From Cinclus cinclus (taxonomy: Eukaryota > Chordata > Aves > Passeriformes > Cinclidae), in assembly GCF_963662255.1 (NCBI RefSeq), contig NC_085046.1:100581324-100645323 (forward strand): 64,000 nt of DNA, given 5' to 3'. The notes under the pieces were generated by a model, which was not told the origin of the DNA, made no database searches, and saw nothing but the letters and a program-made list of their open reading frames with translations. How positions within the stretch are numbered: position 1 is the stretch's first letter; the number at the start of each line of letters is the position of its first letter. This document shows positions 26,541-40,000 of this stretch, piece by piece. The position numbers were made by a program, and so were the translations under genes.

Positions 26541-29500
26541 GACATAGACCCACTTGTACCTGGAGGATGTGGTCAAAGATCAATGGATTCCAGTGGTTCT
26601 AAAATGAGGAGCTGAGGTTCAAACTGAAGGAAACACAAAATCAAACAGTTTCAGAAAAACTCCCCCATAAGACACAAGAAGATCCCAACAAAATGGTACC
26701 AGTGTCATGGAATGTCAGTGAAATGGAAATGCTGGTGTGTTACTGAGTTCCACTCCTATGAAGCTACAGCCCTGGAAACCAGCAACCTTCTCTTAAATCT
26801 TCATTTTCTAAACAGGCTTAATGCAGAAGATTATTCGAGATAACCGTATATAGCTAATCAGAGCTGCACAGCTTGCCTATTGTAAAATAATTTTAACTTT
26901 CTGTCAAATGACTAGATCAAGCACGTATCTTGTTAGCAATCCTGCTGCAAATGTAGTCTTCATTATAGCTCTCCCACTGCCAATGACACCTAAATATACT
27001 AACAGCTTCGTTCACAGCTACTCTAAAATAACCAAAGCAAGATAAACTTCTACACCATTTAATTATTTTGTTGTTGTTACATAAAGTATTCAGCATTTAC
27101 ATACACAGGAGGATAAAGATGGAATAAGCTGGATCAGAAAACATATAGGTATTACTTGTAACATATGAAATTTAAATGAGGTAAAGTTACTCACCTTGGA
27201 ACTAGGAATGTTTGAAATGTAAGAAGATCCTACAACAAAGACCAATGTTTTTAGTGAGAAATGGGATTTTTGGGAAAACACATCACATTAAAGCCAACAT
27301 TTAATATTCAGTTCAGCCTGCCCTGATTTCAGTATGAGACTGGACTATCTGCTAGCTCTTTCCATGGCTCACTCCAAGTCACGATTGAGGAACAGAGGTT
27401 CATTTAGTCTGGTTAGCTCTAGCCCTGCCATTATGTCAACTACTCCTGTTTTCTGGATCAATGGCAGCCTGCAGTTATTACCCAGTGGCCTCAGTCCAAG
27501 GCTGGACTTTCCAGAGTCTAAAGCATAAAAGAGCAGAAGTCTGATGCTGGTGATGAGCCAGAACACTTGGTTTCCAAATCAAAATAAAACTGCAATCATA
27601 CTTTTGTTTTTCCTCCTGTGTGAAGGATCCTGGTTTTTTGATCTGTCCAGTGTAGATCTCATCAGTAAAGGGCTTTTATACACATTTTCATACACCACTG
27701 CCATTGTCCTTTGTTCCAGAGCTAAGTGTTGGCAGAATAAACCCAGTCATCACAAAATGTATTATTATGTGCAGACACACTATTGAATAAAGTCAGTCTT
27801 GATCAGAACGGGACTGTCTGAACACAGCTCCATGCTTTTTCATTCTGGGATTAATTAAGACTGAGGAAAACACTGCTGAATCCTCTTCTGGAAGACCAAA
27901 TCCAAGCAAATTTTCAAGGCACATCATGAACGTTTGCTCCTACATGTTATTTCTGTGTTTCCTAGTAGAAACTCATTAGCAATTCAGTAGTTAAGGGATT
28001 ACTCATTAGCTGGTAGCAATATGGAGCTGAAAACCACGTAAGAGTGCCAAAGGAGGCTTTTATCTCTATTGTGCATACCAGATAACGGACAAAAGTAAAA
28101 ACATAGCAAAGCCTTAAAAATCTTGACCTAAGAGTTGTTCTTTCAGTCAAAATTATTTTTGTGAAAAACCTCAAAGATATTTGGGGTCAGCTTTTACAGA
28201 GAATGAATGAATATCAAAGATTTGCATGTAGGAAGGGCAGGTCCACATGTAAGCAGCAGAAAAACTTCCCCAGGCTTGGCACCACAGCAAGAACACACGC
28301 AGATCACATACTCCAATTGCCAGAAGTCCTCTGCGTGTGCTCTGCTGCAATAATTACATTGCATGTGAGATAATGCACGTGCATTTACATCTTTATAAAA
28401 GAAAACCCAACAGAGAAACAGATAACAACTGCCCACAATGGATCCACCAGTTGTGGGGGAGTTCATGGTCATTCAGCTTTCAGACACTGTTTAAACAACA
28501 CATTCCTAAGTGTTTAATCAGTGTCCTGATATAATATATTTGTAAAATGTTGTAGAAACTCACATGACCATATTTCACTGAAAAGAGATTAGATACTCAT
28601 CATCAGACTTTTTAAGTATTCTATTCGAAAGAGGGTACCTGACCTATTTAAATTGCCATAAATCTGTCTAGATGCTTATATGACTCATTTTTGTCAACTC
28701 CAAACTCCTTAATGTTATCACAGATAAAAATTTGGAATGAAGTGACCATATTGACATTGTTTTCATTATCAGTGCACACAGTATCTTGAAATCCCTTCGT
28801 ATGGATTTGTGTGTAAGTTTTAAATAAAAAATCCAGCAAATGAAATACTCCTTCTAAGATCTTAAAATGGGCAAAAGATGAAGAAATGCTGTTCCAGCTA
28901 AACTCCAGCATTCTGGGATTACTTATTTTTGTCCTTCAGGAAGTCAGAATGCACCTAAAGAGTAACCGGGGGAAGTTATGCAGAGAAACACAAAGCGAGA
29001 GGTTAGGATTTGGTTCCCATCTCAGGAAAAAACTCCGGTTTTATGTAACCTTATTTGACACAAAGCTGAAGGAGACCTCTTGAGCCATGGAGTCCAGACC
29101 CCAGAATCCATAGTAAAAAGCATGATATATACATGCATGTCTAGTATAGCTGCTGTACGGTGAGTGTCATGATGGGACAAAACTTGTATCACTGCATCAG
29201 AGAGGAACTGTTGCTGCACTGCATGATGCGCATGGCTTCAGGACATGAGTTTCAGATATGGTGTCATTTGTCAGTACTTTATGCAATTTTGCTGAGACAC
29301 AGCTCTCTCTGCAGCTGTCCAGCAACAGGCAAAGTTCCTCAGCTGGTGAGAAGGGAAACACTATAGAAAGAAACCCTGAGCAATAGTTTCATTTAAGGTA
29401 ACAATTGCTTCCCCATTTTTACCTCTGAGCTCCACCTGCCCCACAGTTGAATTTCAAGGATGTCTGGGTTAAAAGCTCAGGCAATTATGACTGCTTGGTA

Positions 29501-30289
29501 GAAAGGCCTTCCTCTTCATCAGAAGGTGAATGCCCAAGAGCTCCTTCTTCAGGAGAGATTTTTTTTTCCCTTTCACAGTGAGCAGGCAGATGTTGATTGA
29601 TCTTTACCCTGGCAGCTGGTAGGTGGAGCAGACTCCTCCCAGAAGCAGGAGTAGGTGGGGGTAGCCAGCCCTCCAGCTGTGCAGATGGGCTAAGGTTTGC
29701 AGTCACTGGACAGACTTGCAGTGAACTTCATCAGTGACATGTAACAAAAAGACCATACATAAACCTGTCTGCCTCCAAGGAAAAGCACAGCTGACTTTGC
29801 ACCAGTCCACAGTCCTTTTAATCTTGATGAGAGTGCTGCCCTAGCATGACCTACAAGCTGAAGAATTAGTTAATTTTCCCCTCTGATTAATAGCTCATGT
29901 AAAATTAGTAGGAAAGAAAAAAGATGTGCTAGTTAACCACCACATCTTTCTTGGCGGGAGGATGTAAATGTTGAAGGCAGAGATAATATTACCTCCCCTG
30001 GGCATTAGACACTTGGTGGTTTGGAGCACATGCCTTTGATAATCAACATCAGTATCTCTTTCATGTCACTGAACAGAAAATAGGGCCTCTTCAAAGAGAC
30101 TAACTCAGAAAAGAAACTGTTAAACAGGCCTGACTGGGTTGAGCAATGCTGGAAATTAAGTACCCTGGAGGGGCAGGATTAGAAGTGAGGTCAGCACTCT
30201 CAGACCAGGCAAGGGAGTGCATTAATAGCCCTCTGTACTGCCTCTGAAGTTCAGATGGTTGTCACTGAATATCCATGCAGCTCTCTCAT

Positions 30290-30440
30290 TCTCTCCCTCC
30301 ATATGCTGCTCTGTTAATTAGAATTCTGCCTTCTTGTCATAAAATACATTAATTAGCTGGTGGCCAGGAACTTACTGGCCTAAGCTTTTGAACTGCTATG
30401 GAGTTTCAATTGCACAGCCTCACTGAGAATTATTTATTTT
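30290..30440. promoter_or_regulatory. Candidate conserved non-coding element with paired homeodomain words
   Basis: Two identical TTAATTAG words at 30314-30321 and 30349-30356 are followed by the near-palindrome GGCCAGGAACTTACTGGCC at 30362-30380. TTAATTAG contains the TAATTA core bound by many homeodomain proteins. A third copy lies at 31315-31322. The regulatory role is an inference; motif density alone cannot establish it. Confidence 0.2.
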
Positions 30441-33400
30441 TTTTAAATCCTGACTTTTTCATAATGTTAATCCACTAGTAGATACTTGTCCTTTATCAAA
30501 GACACCAAGGCGTTCAGCAAATGCACATGAAAGAATGAAGCTTTGTTCCTTTGCCATCTGGACTCCTGTTTCATGTGTGCTTCAAATAAAGGAATTATTC
30601 CTTTCTAATGACTCAGAGTTTTCTTTCCTTTAACCCTTCTAGAGACAAATTACTAGCTGTACACTGATGACAAAATTTCTCTCCTGGATGGTAACTAATA
30701 TAAAATTAACTTTTCAGCAGAAGCACCTTTAGAAAAGCATGTCTGTTTTTAGCCTGGGTATTTCAGAGGTTTTTAATAAAACTGGGCTTTCAGCAGCAAT
30801 GTTCTTGGCTATTGAAGGCACCTTGCAATGTTCTATTCCTCTGGACTGTCAAAGCAGCTCAAGAAGTGCTGCAGAGCAAGAGTACGGAGTCAAGGCTGTG
30901 CTTACAAGGTTATCTCTGCAGCAAAACTGAGAGCCATGGCCAGGTCCCCAAGTGAGGTTTGCTGGGCCATTTGGAAACACAGAGCCCTTGGAGCCATATG
31001 CAGGGAATAATGCACCCTGACTGCATATCCTGTGTTAGGGCAGGTTGGCTGCCCTGGGTAGGGAGCAATGCCGGTACATTTATGCTGCTTGCTGACCCAC
31101 AGCTCTGAGTCATAGAAACCAGGAGATCTTAGTAAGATACTTCATTGTAAAAATTCAAAGATGGCTCCTGGTGAAAGCAAAAGAAAATGAGAGGATTTTA
31201 TTTAGGTGACTTAGAGTCTTTCTTTGAGTCCAGGCTCTTTGTCACAACTATTTTCATGTGTTGCTCTTTCTAACAAGGGGTTGGTTTCTGTCCAAGTAAA
31301 CATGCAAGAGCCAATTAATTAGTGCCTGCTCTGGCCAGGAAACGTTGTCAAGCACGGTGCTAGCAGGCCCAGTATTTAAGCCCAGATAAAAGTGGTAGAG
31401 CTTGGATTCTGGAGTCAGTAGCATCTGAGATAGTTTGTCATTGTCTGCAGAGGTCTAGGCATGTACTTTTTGAACTGAATGCCAGCAATTTGCTCACTTC
31501 TCCAGTTGTTAAAGAAAAATGGAAACACTTGACAGCAAATCTTCCACCATTCATTGTTCAATGCTTAAACTGCTCTGGCCTAAATTGCTTTGCAGATTCT
31601 TTTCCCGATGTACACAAATGTATTATTTCTTTCCATTTCCACTTCTTTCCAGGAGCAGATTTTTACACTTTACCTCCTAGATTACTTCAACAGCCAACTC
31701 TAAAACCTTAGCTGCACAGGACCTTAAGATCTGATGCAGATATTTTTTCCAAGTAACAGGGACTTAAGCTCTTGAGAGGCTCACAAACTGAGTGTAGTTT
31801 TCGTTGAACTAGAGAGCAGAGCCTGGTAAGCAGGGTCCTCCCAAGGCTACACAAAAATGCCAGATGCATAAATGACTTGAATGCTTTTCCTGTGTGCCTG
31901 GCCAGCAGGAGTGCCAAGGGAAACAGGAGAGATTTAAACTTTATCTCATACAACAGACAGCAGCACTGCTTCCCACTGCTGCAGCTTTGGGATTTAAGTT
32001 GCATTTGGGAGGAGTCTGGCTGGTGAGCCAGCATACCCCAAACACATCTGGGCCTGACCCTAAAATCAGCTCTACCAAGATGTGCAGGGGCCATTACTGG
32101 GACGCTGGCATAGCAGCAATCTCTGTAGGAGATCGGTGAACCAGAAAATGAGAGACAACATTTCTGTCAGAGTTCCTGTCTCAGCTCAAGGATCACTGCA
32201 TTGGCCACGCTCACCGTTTAAACCAATCCCTGCTTCATTGTGCAGATGCAGATCTTCGAGGGGATCTTTTCTCCAAAACTCTTCCCCAAGAATTTTAAAG
32301 GAATTAAATTTCATGGTATCTTTTTGAGGAAAGTACTGCAGAGTGTGGATTTTTGGCATTTTTAAAGTAAAAGACACTGAGGCATGATTAAATTAGGAGT
32401 CTCAGAAAGCCAGAGTGGAATCAGACCAATCCCAAATTTCCGGTGTGTGCCATCACACGCTCATTTCTTCATGATGAAGCTCAGGAGATCCAACAGGCAA
32501 ACCTTGGATGCTATTCTAAATTGCTAAATGTAGATGAAGTTTGTAACCCTAGTTATCCAGTCCTGTTTCTGATTCTCTGAACTCCCAGTCTCAATCAACT
32601 GGTTTCCAGTTCAATGGTATCTGTATAGGTTCACGAGGTTGGCAAAATTTTACAGCAGTGGGAAATTCTTATATTTTAAAAAGGGCAAAAAGGTATACGT
32701 GATAAATTCAGTCAAAGATCAGCAAAACTCCTCGGATATTTCTCTTCTTCTACAGGATGGATACAGTACATTCTAATGCAGTTTTGAAATAAGATTTAGC
32801 TCTATGTTTAATGCCATGCTTACTAATTACTATGTATTTTTCCAAATAACTGCAAATCAGTGAATTCTATTCAAAATTAACTTTCACTATTGTTTGTTTT
32901 GTTGAGAAACATTTTACTGAGAAGCCACAAGAATCAGTCTGACAGTCTTCTCAACAATCTCTTTTACCTCGTGCTTTGCAGAGAAAAACTGCTGTCTTTT
33001 CTGGTTTTGATCCTGCTTCAACCAGGGTTATCAAAAGATGCAGGTGACATACTGGATACATAAACTTGGGACAGTAACACATGTTCAGCAGCACCAGTGA
33101 GAACAGTGCAACTAAGAAGAAGTTTGATTTATAAAAATAGGCTGATTAAATCCAAAATATGCAAACATTAAATGTTTTTATTGGAGTAAATCCAATATAT
33201 CCAAAACAGGTATTTTTTTACTACTGTTATTCCGTGTAAAAATGGGGTAATGTCTTTTTTTCTTTCTTTTTTTTTCCTTAATTTCTTTCAAAGAAGCAAA
33301 TACATAGAATTCAAAGCCACATTCTCCTTCCTGCACTTGTTACTACAAACAATACTTGTAAAGAGGTTTCTGTTGACAATGACAGGCCTGAATAAACACT

Positions 33401-35719
33401 CAGCTGGCACACAGGTTTCCATTAGCAGAAGTTTACATGCCTTGTCATACTTCTCCAGCCATCATTTGTCACCATGCTTTGCACAAGATCAGCAAACACT
33501 ATTCTCTCACAAACTTTCCCCCATTACTTTCTTAGGAGGAGAGGAAGAAAAAAAATAGAAAAAGGGTGAGGGGTTAGAAAGGTAGCATAACCACTTCTTC
33601 AGCAGAGCAGTCAAGATTTGCATTGAAGGGCAGCTTCAAGCCTTCTCTCCACAGACCAAGGGCAGTGCCCTGCTGCTCAGCAGTCTCTGAGCTCTCCTGG
33701 CACAAGGCTCTGCTCCTTGACACCGCAATGGATCCGGAGCCACAGAGTGAAGCACAGCCAGGCTCGGGGCTTGTTTCAGTAGTACTTAACTGGCCACAGT
33801 GTCTTGGTGCTACCAGCAGATCTGCAAGCCAAGCAATTGGCAGAAATCATCTGTTTTCAGCTTTCAATTACCTTAAAGATGTATAGAAGTTTCTTTGCCC
33901 AAGCTGGGCTAGTGAGTGCTCAGACATATTCCTCACAGAGACAGGGTGATTCAAAGGCTGGGCACGCCAGGCAACTTGAGGTACACACAAACGATGAGTA
34001 TACACAAACACAAAAACCCCACAAAATATATAAGGATTTTGACATAAAATTCAGCTAAAGAAAAGCAGTTCACTCAGGGGCATGTTCATAAATGTACTGC
34101 AGAGACCGACCCTCACACAAAGTAAACCTTGACCTCAGGCTATGGGCTCGTGATCAACATCTGGTGAAGAGTCAAGAGGACACTTTGTCATTGCTCCCCC
34201 CCAGCAGAAACACAACCTTCAACTCAGTCTGGTTCCAGTTTAGAAGCAGTGACATTTGGTGAGTCAAAGTGACCTCAGCTTCACTCAAACTCCCCGCCTG
34301 CTACTAAACATCCAGCAGGGATTTAAGGGAACAGCAGGAACCAGATGGAAAAGCACCAGGTCTGGGGACAGTGAAGCTACAGACCCAAAGGTCATTAGTG
34401 CTCCATAGGGAGCGCCTGAGCCACATTACTGCTAGTGCAGCCCTCAGGCTAAAGAGTGGCTGGAGAGCTCGGCAGCCTGGGGAGAAAACCCCTTTCCCTA
34501 TCCCTTTCCCTTCTCATCCCAAGGTAGGCCCCAGCCCTCCTCTGGCCGCATTTGCTGCGATGGGCCTTTAACCAGCAAAAGCACCTGGCAGCCAGGCTGC
34601 CCACGTTTGTTTTTATGAGGCAGGGCGAGGGGTCAGGCAGCAAAACGGAGACGGAAAATCAGACGCCAAGCTGGTTTTGTGGCTCACTGGCAGTGAAAGC
34701 TGCCACCTCCCTGCAAAGCCCAGGCAGCTGCACACCTCCATGTCCCAGCCCCTCTGAGGTGCCTACAAGGCTTCCATCAGGGCCAGGGGAAACAGCAATG
34801 GTCCCCTCAGCAGCATGGCTTTTTAGAAAGGATGGGAAAATAAGACAGCTCAGTTCCTTTTGATGCTTTCTTCACAGTTAGGAGAGTAGTGCAGATTCAA
34901 GCATGTTCCAGAGGAGCATCTTTCAAGTGAATCACACATGCCTCCGCTGCTAAACTTGTATTAATCAAGTAAGGGACACTGAAGGGATGGATTTCACACT
35001 CAGCTGCCCCAAGTGCTGGGGAAACAAGTCCAGGGCCTCCCAATGTCCGCTGTCACCCTGGCACCACATTCCACTGCCAGCTCCCAGCCCACACAAACAG
35101 TCTACACTCTTTTCCAGGGATGCCACCTGGTTACATGAGTGCCTGTTCAAACAGCGTCGAAACCCCTGCTGCCATACTTTAGGGACAGGCACTTTCCTGC
35201 TGCCTTTTCTCCTCTACCACTAAGAAGCCTCTCTGCCAAAGCATACATTCAAATGTGCTGAAATGGTGAAACAGCTGGAGCACTGCAAAGAGCTAGAGCC
35301 AGACAGCCTAGCTCTCAAGGGCAAAGTGACCCTGGCAAGGAGATACTAGGAAATCCCAAGATAAGTCTGTGAAAGCAGCCTTCAAGCAGGATTTGGTGCC
35401 CAGCCTGTTCATCTTTAGATGTTATTGCCCCTTTGAGCAGGATGAGTATCAACACAGGGGGTGGGGGACCTTTGTCATGCAGCAGGAATGTTAACATCCT
35501 CCAGACTTAAACGGCGCCATCTGAAGACCAGTTCATATTCTGAACTTAATTTTTCATGTGTACATCATGAGGTCCTAATAAAAATGTTGAAAACTCTCTT
35601 TGTTGTCCTCCGGTCCCTGCAGGACTCACTTCTCCTTTGGCATTTCTCATTGTTGTCATCTGTAGACAACAAGATTGTTGTTAAAGTTATGGTACCAGCT
35701 TTACAAAATGAAAAGGATT

Positions 35720-35791
35720 AAAAAAAAAAAAAAAGAGAGGGGATAAAAAAAAGGGGGGGGGGGGGAGGGAAAGAGAGGGGGGAAAAAAAAG
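35720..35791. repeat. A/G homopurine tract with A15 and G13 runs
   Basis: Seventy-two bases are purine except for one T at 35744. They include A15 (35720-35734), G13 (35753-35765) and A8 near the end. A further G-rich purine stretch follows at 35815-35848. Homopurine tracts with mirror-like A and G blocks can form triplex or G-quadruplex structures. Confidence 0.95.
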
Positions 35792-37003
35792 CTGAACCAA
35801 AACAAAACCAGAAAGAAGATGGGGAGGGGGAAGTGGGGGAAGAGAAATGTGCCAGGAAGCAATATAAAAAGAGCAGAGACTTTTGATGTTTTCTTTTCCC
35901 GCCTCCTTCATTCTTGGCTGAATTATAGGGCGTAGCATAGTATTTTCAGAGCATCTTTTACAAACTTTATTTAGTTCAGTGATTCACATTTCCCGAGCAA
36001 GGTTAACCAAAGGGAGGCGTGTTTCTCCCTTTGCCCCTAACTGTTCCCCAAATTTCAGATAAATTGTATCACATTGTTAAAAAGAATTGTCAGAAAGGAA
36101 CTTTTCCTGTTCTCCTCCAATGGCATTGTTTTCCCTAACAATGTGCAGGATGGTTCATTACTTATTTAGAGAGCAATTTAAAAATACTTTACACAACCTT
36201 GAGCCTCAGACTTTGTTAAGAGACAGGCACATGGTTAAGACTGAGAACTTCATCACCACAGCTCTCCTAAGCCTGTCATTTTCTTCCAAACACACATGCC
36301 TAGTCTGAAAAAGCAAAAGGTTACCTATGTAAGTCAGCTGACTTTCTTCCCTGGACAGAGCTGAGAACTCCCTGGAAAAAGCTGGAGCTGAAATCAGATG
36401 CCCAGAGAAGACATCACAGCTTATCTGGGACTTCTAAGGCCTCCATTGATAGCACCTGAAGCTCCAGGCTCCAGGAATTCCCCTGAGCAGCATAGGCTGC
36501 AAGCTGAGGCAGTGCTTGCATCTCTGTGATCACTGAGACCATAAAAGTGGCAGAGTGATGACCCTTCATCAGCTGGCAGAATTTATTTGCTCTATTTCCT
36601 ATGCAATACCTGTACAGAACTTGCAGTTCAACTCCCAGCCCATGACTCCTGGGACAGTATCGCCAAGAATTCATGCAAGGCTGTATGAGGGGCTCACAGA
36701 CACTTACTTCATTAGTTCTGTCCAATCTCTGCATGGCTTCTCATCCTCTCTGGCTATGCATTAGAGGGAACAGCAGCAGCCACATCAGGGCTCCAGGAGA
36801 GTGAACACATGTACAGTGGCTGGGGAGGTGCCAGATACTCAGTTAAAGCAACAAGGAGTTAAGTGCATAAGGCATGACAGGCAAAGCAGCTCTGCCAATA
36901 AGAGAAAAGGTTCAAAAAACCCCATGTCCATCAAAGAACATCTGAATTATTAAAAAAATAATAAATGTCGGCATAGGAAAGTTTTACCCTTTCCTGCATC
37001 CTT

Positions 37004-37036
<33 letters not shown>

Positions 37037-40000
37037 GCTAGAAGCTTCTACTGTCTCCACAAGAAACAACTGTAAGGTCAGATTTCTTTGAAAGGAACAG
37101 AGAGGAGAGCTTCTGGTTTCTTTCCAAAAAGCAATTTATTTTAGCTTCACAAAAGGTCAGGAAGTGTAAATTGCAATGTATACTCTTCCCGTGTAGCCAA
37201 ACATATTTCCAAGCAGAGCCATGACGTTATAAGGAAACAAACAAGTAAATATAAGGAGGCCAAAAAAACCCCAACCTGCAAACATTTCTGACTATAGAAT
37301 GGTATCACTCTCACATTTAAATGTGGAAGCTGGAGGCGGGGGGATCAGAAGTGATAGATGTGACTTAGATAAGCATAGAGGATGAATTTTGGAGGATAAT
37401 TACACACCAGAAGAAACATCCCAACAGTGAATTAAACTCCACCAGCTTGGCTTAGTCTTGATTTTCTATTGCAATCCTTTATGCAACAACAAAAATTGTG
37501 TAACAGCCAGAAAATCCATAACTCTGCTAGAAAACATTGAATGCACACAACAATATAAGCAGTCTGTTACCTACAGTAGATGAGGTTTGTTTAGGTCCTT
37601 CAGCCCAAATTCCATGTTCCTAAAAGCAGCATGTTTCACTGTTTGGATGCTTTTGTTCCCACATGGCTCTCTTCTAGTTACATGTAGCTCCATTTCAGCA
37701 AGTGATGGAGAAAAAAGCAAAGGATTACCTGGGGAACACTGTTTATCTCATAAACCAAGACTATCATACTTACTTTTGTGGGCTTAATCCACTTGGTACT
37801 TAGTGGATATATTCTCCAGCCAACAAAAATTAATGAGATACAGATTCTACAAGGGGAAAAAACTGCTGGACAGATTTATATTATTGCCTATTGATATCCC
37901 TGGTGCTAAGGAAGCCTAAGAAGTGGAAACAATATGGCTGTGTCTCCAGAGGGCCCTATTTGTATGTGCTTAACACTGAGCTGGATTTTCACTTGCATCA
38001 GCACAGGCTCTTAGCAGCCCTGCCTGAACACTTGTGGAAGATGTCTGCTGCCTGCCTGAAGATGGTCTGTGGCCAAGAAGGCCACAGCCCTCTGCTCCAA
38101 GCATCAGGAAATAGAAACAGACTTTCTGGTTTGTGCTCACACATCACCCAACACAGGGCATCACAAACTGTCTGTTTTCCATCCTACTGCCGTACCAAAG
38201 CAACAACAACTGTCTTGCTGAGTTTCCAGGTAATAAAGACAAACTTTTCTCTAACTGCCATGGCCACTGACAGTTTATGTTAATCAAAGTGACACCAGCA
38301 TAAAGTGCTGGGCTGCCAGGCTAGAAAGCATTTTACTCTCAGCTGTTTCTGATATGTTTGTGTGCACAGTTCAGTTTGCCATTAGGAAGGGCAAATAATG
38401 ACCCATCTCTAATTTAAGGCTGGGTCCCTTAAGTAATAAACTGAAAGTCAATGTTTAAACAAAGAGACACAACTACAAATTCAGCATGACACTCCCCAGA
38501 AAAGGGGTCATTAGGCAGCAGAGGCCAGACAAACTTCATCTGCCCCCTAAGAGTTTTCTGCTGTATTTGAATGACCACCAAAGATACCATTCATCTTTAC
38601 TGATCCCTGTTCCTAACCATACAAGGGTCTGAAGAAGTGAAATCAGTTACTGGATATGAGATGGACTCCACATGCCTTTTTGCCTTTGCAAACTATCACA
38701 CAGACATGCAGCCTGGGACTGAGCAGCTCACCAAGAAATCTGCCATGCAACAAAGGATGTGTTTTGCACAGCAAGGCCCAGTGAAGGGGAAAGACTGTGG
38801 CTCTGTGACAATCTGAGGGATGAGAAGGGACCTAAAGTACACCAGTGGAGCCCTTCCTGTGCTGATTCACAGAAATAAGCCTGGCCTATGGCATCACAGA
38901 CCATCACCTGTTCTTCCACCACCATTTGGGAATGAGGGGTGTGAAATACTGCTGGAAGATTCATAAAACCTTCTCCATGCCTCTCCCCTCCGTAATCTTG
39001 GGGCAGAATGGTAAAAAATATAATAGGATTTTCATCAGGTATGATGATGCAGCCATGTGGCTGTTCCTACTAATTTGAAGATATACCATCCATATCAGAG
39101 CCTCTAGGTTCTTGGATACATATATAATCTTCCAGTTTAAAAGTCTGTTTACTGTTTTCTCCTTTAAGCTTTCTGTCAACACTGATTACTCCTATCTAGG
39201 ATATGAAAGCATTAAAAGTGGTTCCACTTGACAGTAATAAAACTATTTTTTAAGAACTTATAAAACCTAAACAGCTTTTTTCATTATGATCTTCTAGCAA
39301 AAGCCAGTAACGTTTCCTGAAAGACAAGAAAGAACAGTTGTACCCTATGGAAAAAGGCATTTGGAAGATAGACTTACTTTCCCTAAAGAGCACTGAAAAG
39401 CAGATAATGGTTGCATAAAAAAAAACAGGGGAAAAAAACTTAATATATATTTTCCTAGGGTTGTGGTTCTGCTTCAAAAATGCAGAAGAGGATGGGAATT
39501 TACTGAGTGTCAGCATAATACTGTCAAAGTCATGGAATAAGTGCCTGGTACATAACCAAAATTCTTATTTTAGGATATGTCCAGATGCTTCGTGATGCCT
39601 TGATGAGTAGTTCTTAGAGCTTTCCCTTTCCTTCTCTGTTCTTTGTGTAGGAACCTACACAGTCAGCTGCCTGCGTGAATGGAAAGTGAGTCTTCATTCC
39701 AGAGCACACAGTTGTATGCAAATATTCCTATTAAAATCCCAGTCTCAGATATAACCTCTCAGCAGTCCTGCAGACCAATATGTTCAATCTCCTCTAAACT
39801 GTAAAACCTAATGAGAAAATGTTCCCACAAACTGTGTCTGACCCTGAAGTAGAAGAGCTCGGTTAACCACATGAACCTTGAATGTGTAAATGAAGAATCC
39901 TCCCTGCCAAATGCTGCTGCTTCTAACAAACCTCATGCTCAAGCAGTGTCAAGCATATGCAGCCCAGTGGGTGAGTGCTGCAGGGGCAGGTGGCCTGGCT

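Larger units (their letters stand above)
26391..35719. other. Unique non-coding DNA, no gene recognised
   Basis: No exon series, RNA gene or transposon was recognised in these 9 kb. A perfect hairpin lies at 26522-26540. A cluster of TTAATTAG homeodomain-type words occurs at 30.3-31.3 kb. The part from 33.6 to 35.3 kb is richer in GC but is not a CpG island. Open frames reach 128 codons and none is recognisable. Confidence 0.55.

Noticed and set aside
33600..35300. GC-richer stretch as a CpG island promoter
   Set aside because: CpG pairs are sparse and no first exon or core promoter is recognisable.
37006..37035. T30 run as the antisense poly(A) tail of a processed pseudogene
   Set aside because: The sequence to its right does not look like a transcript and has no poly(A) signal at the usual distance. 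Slippage expansion is simpler.
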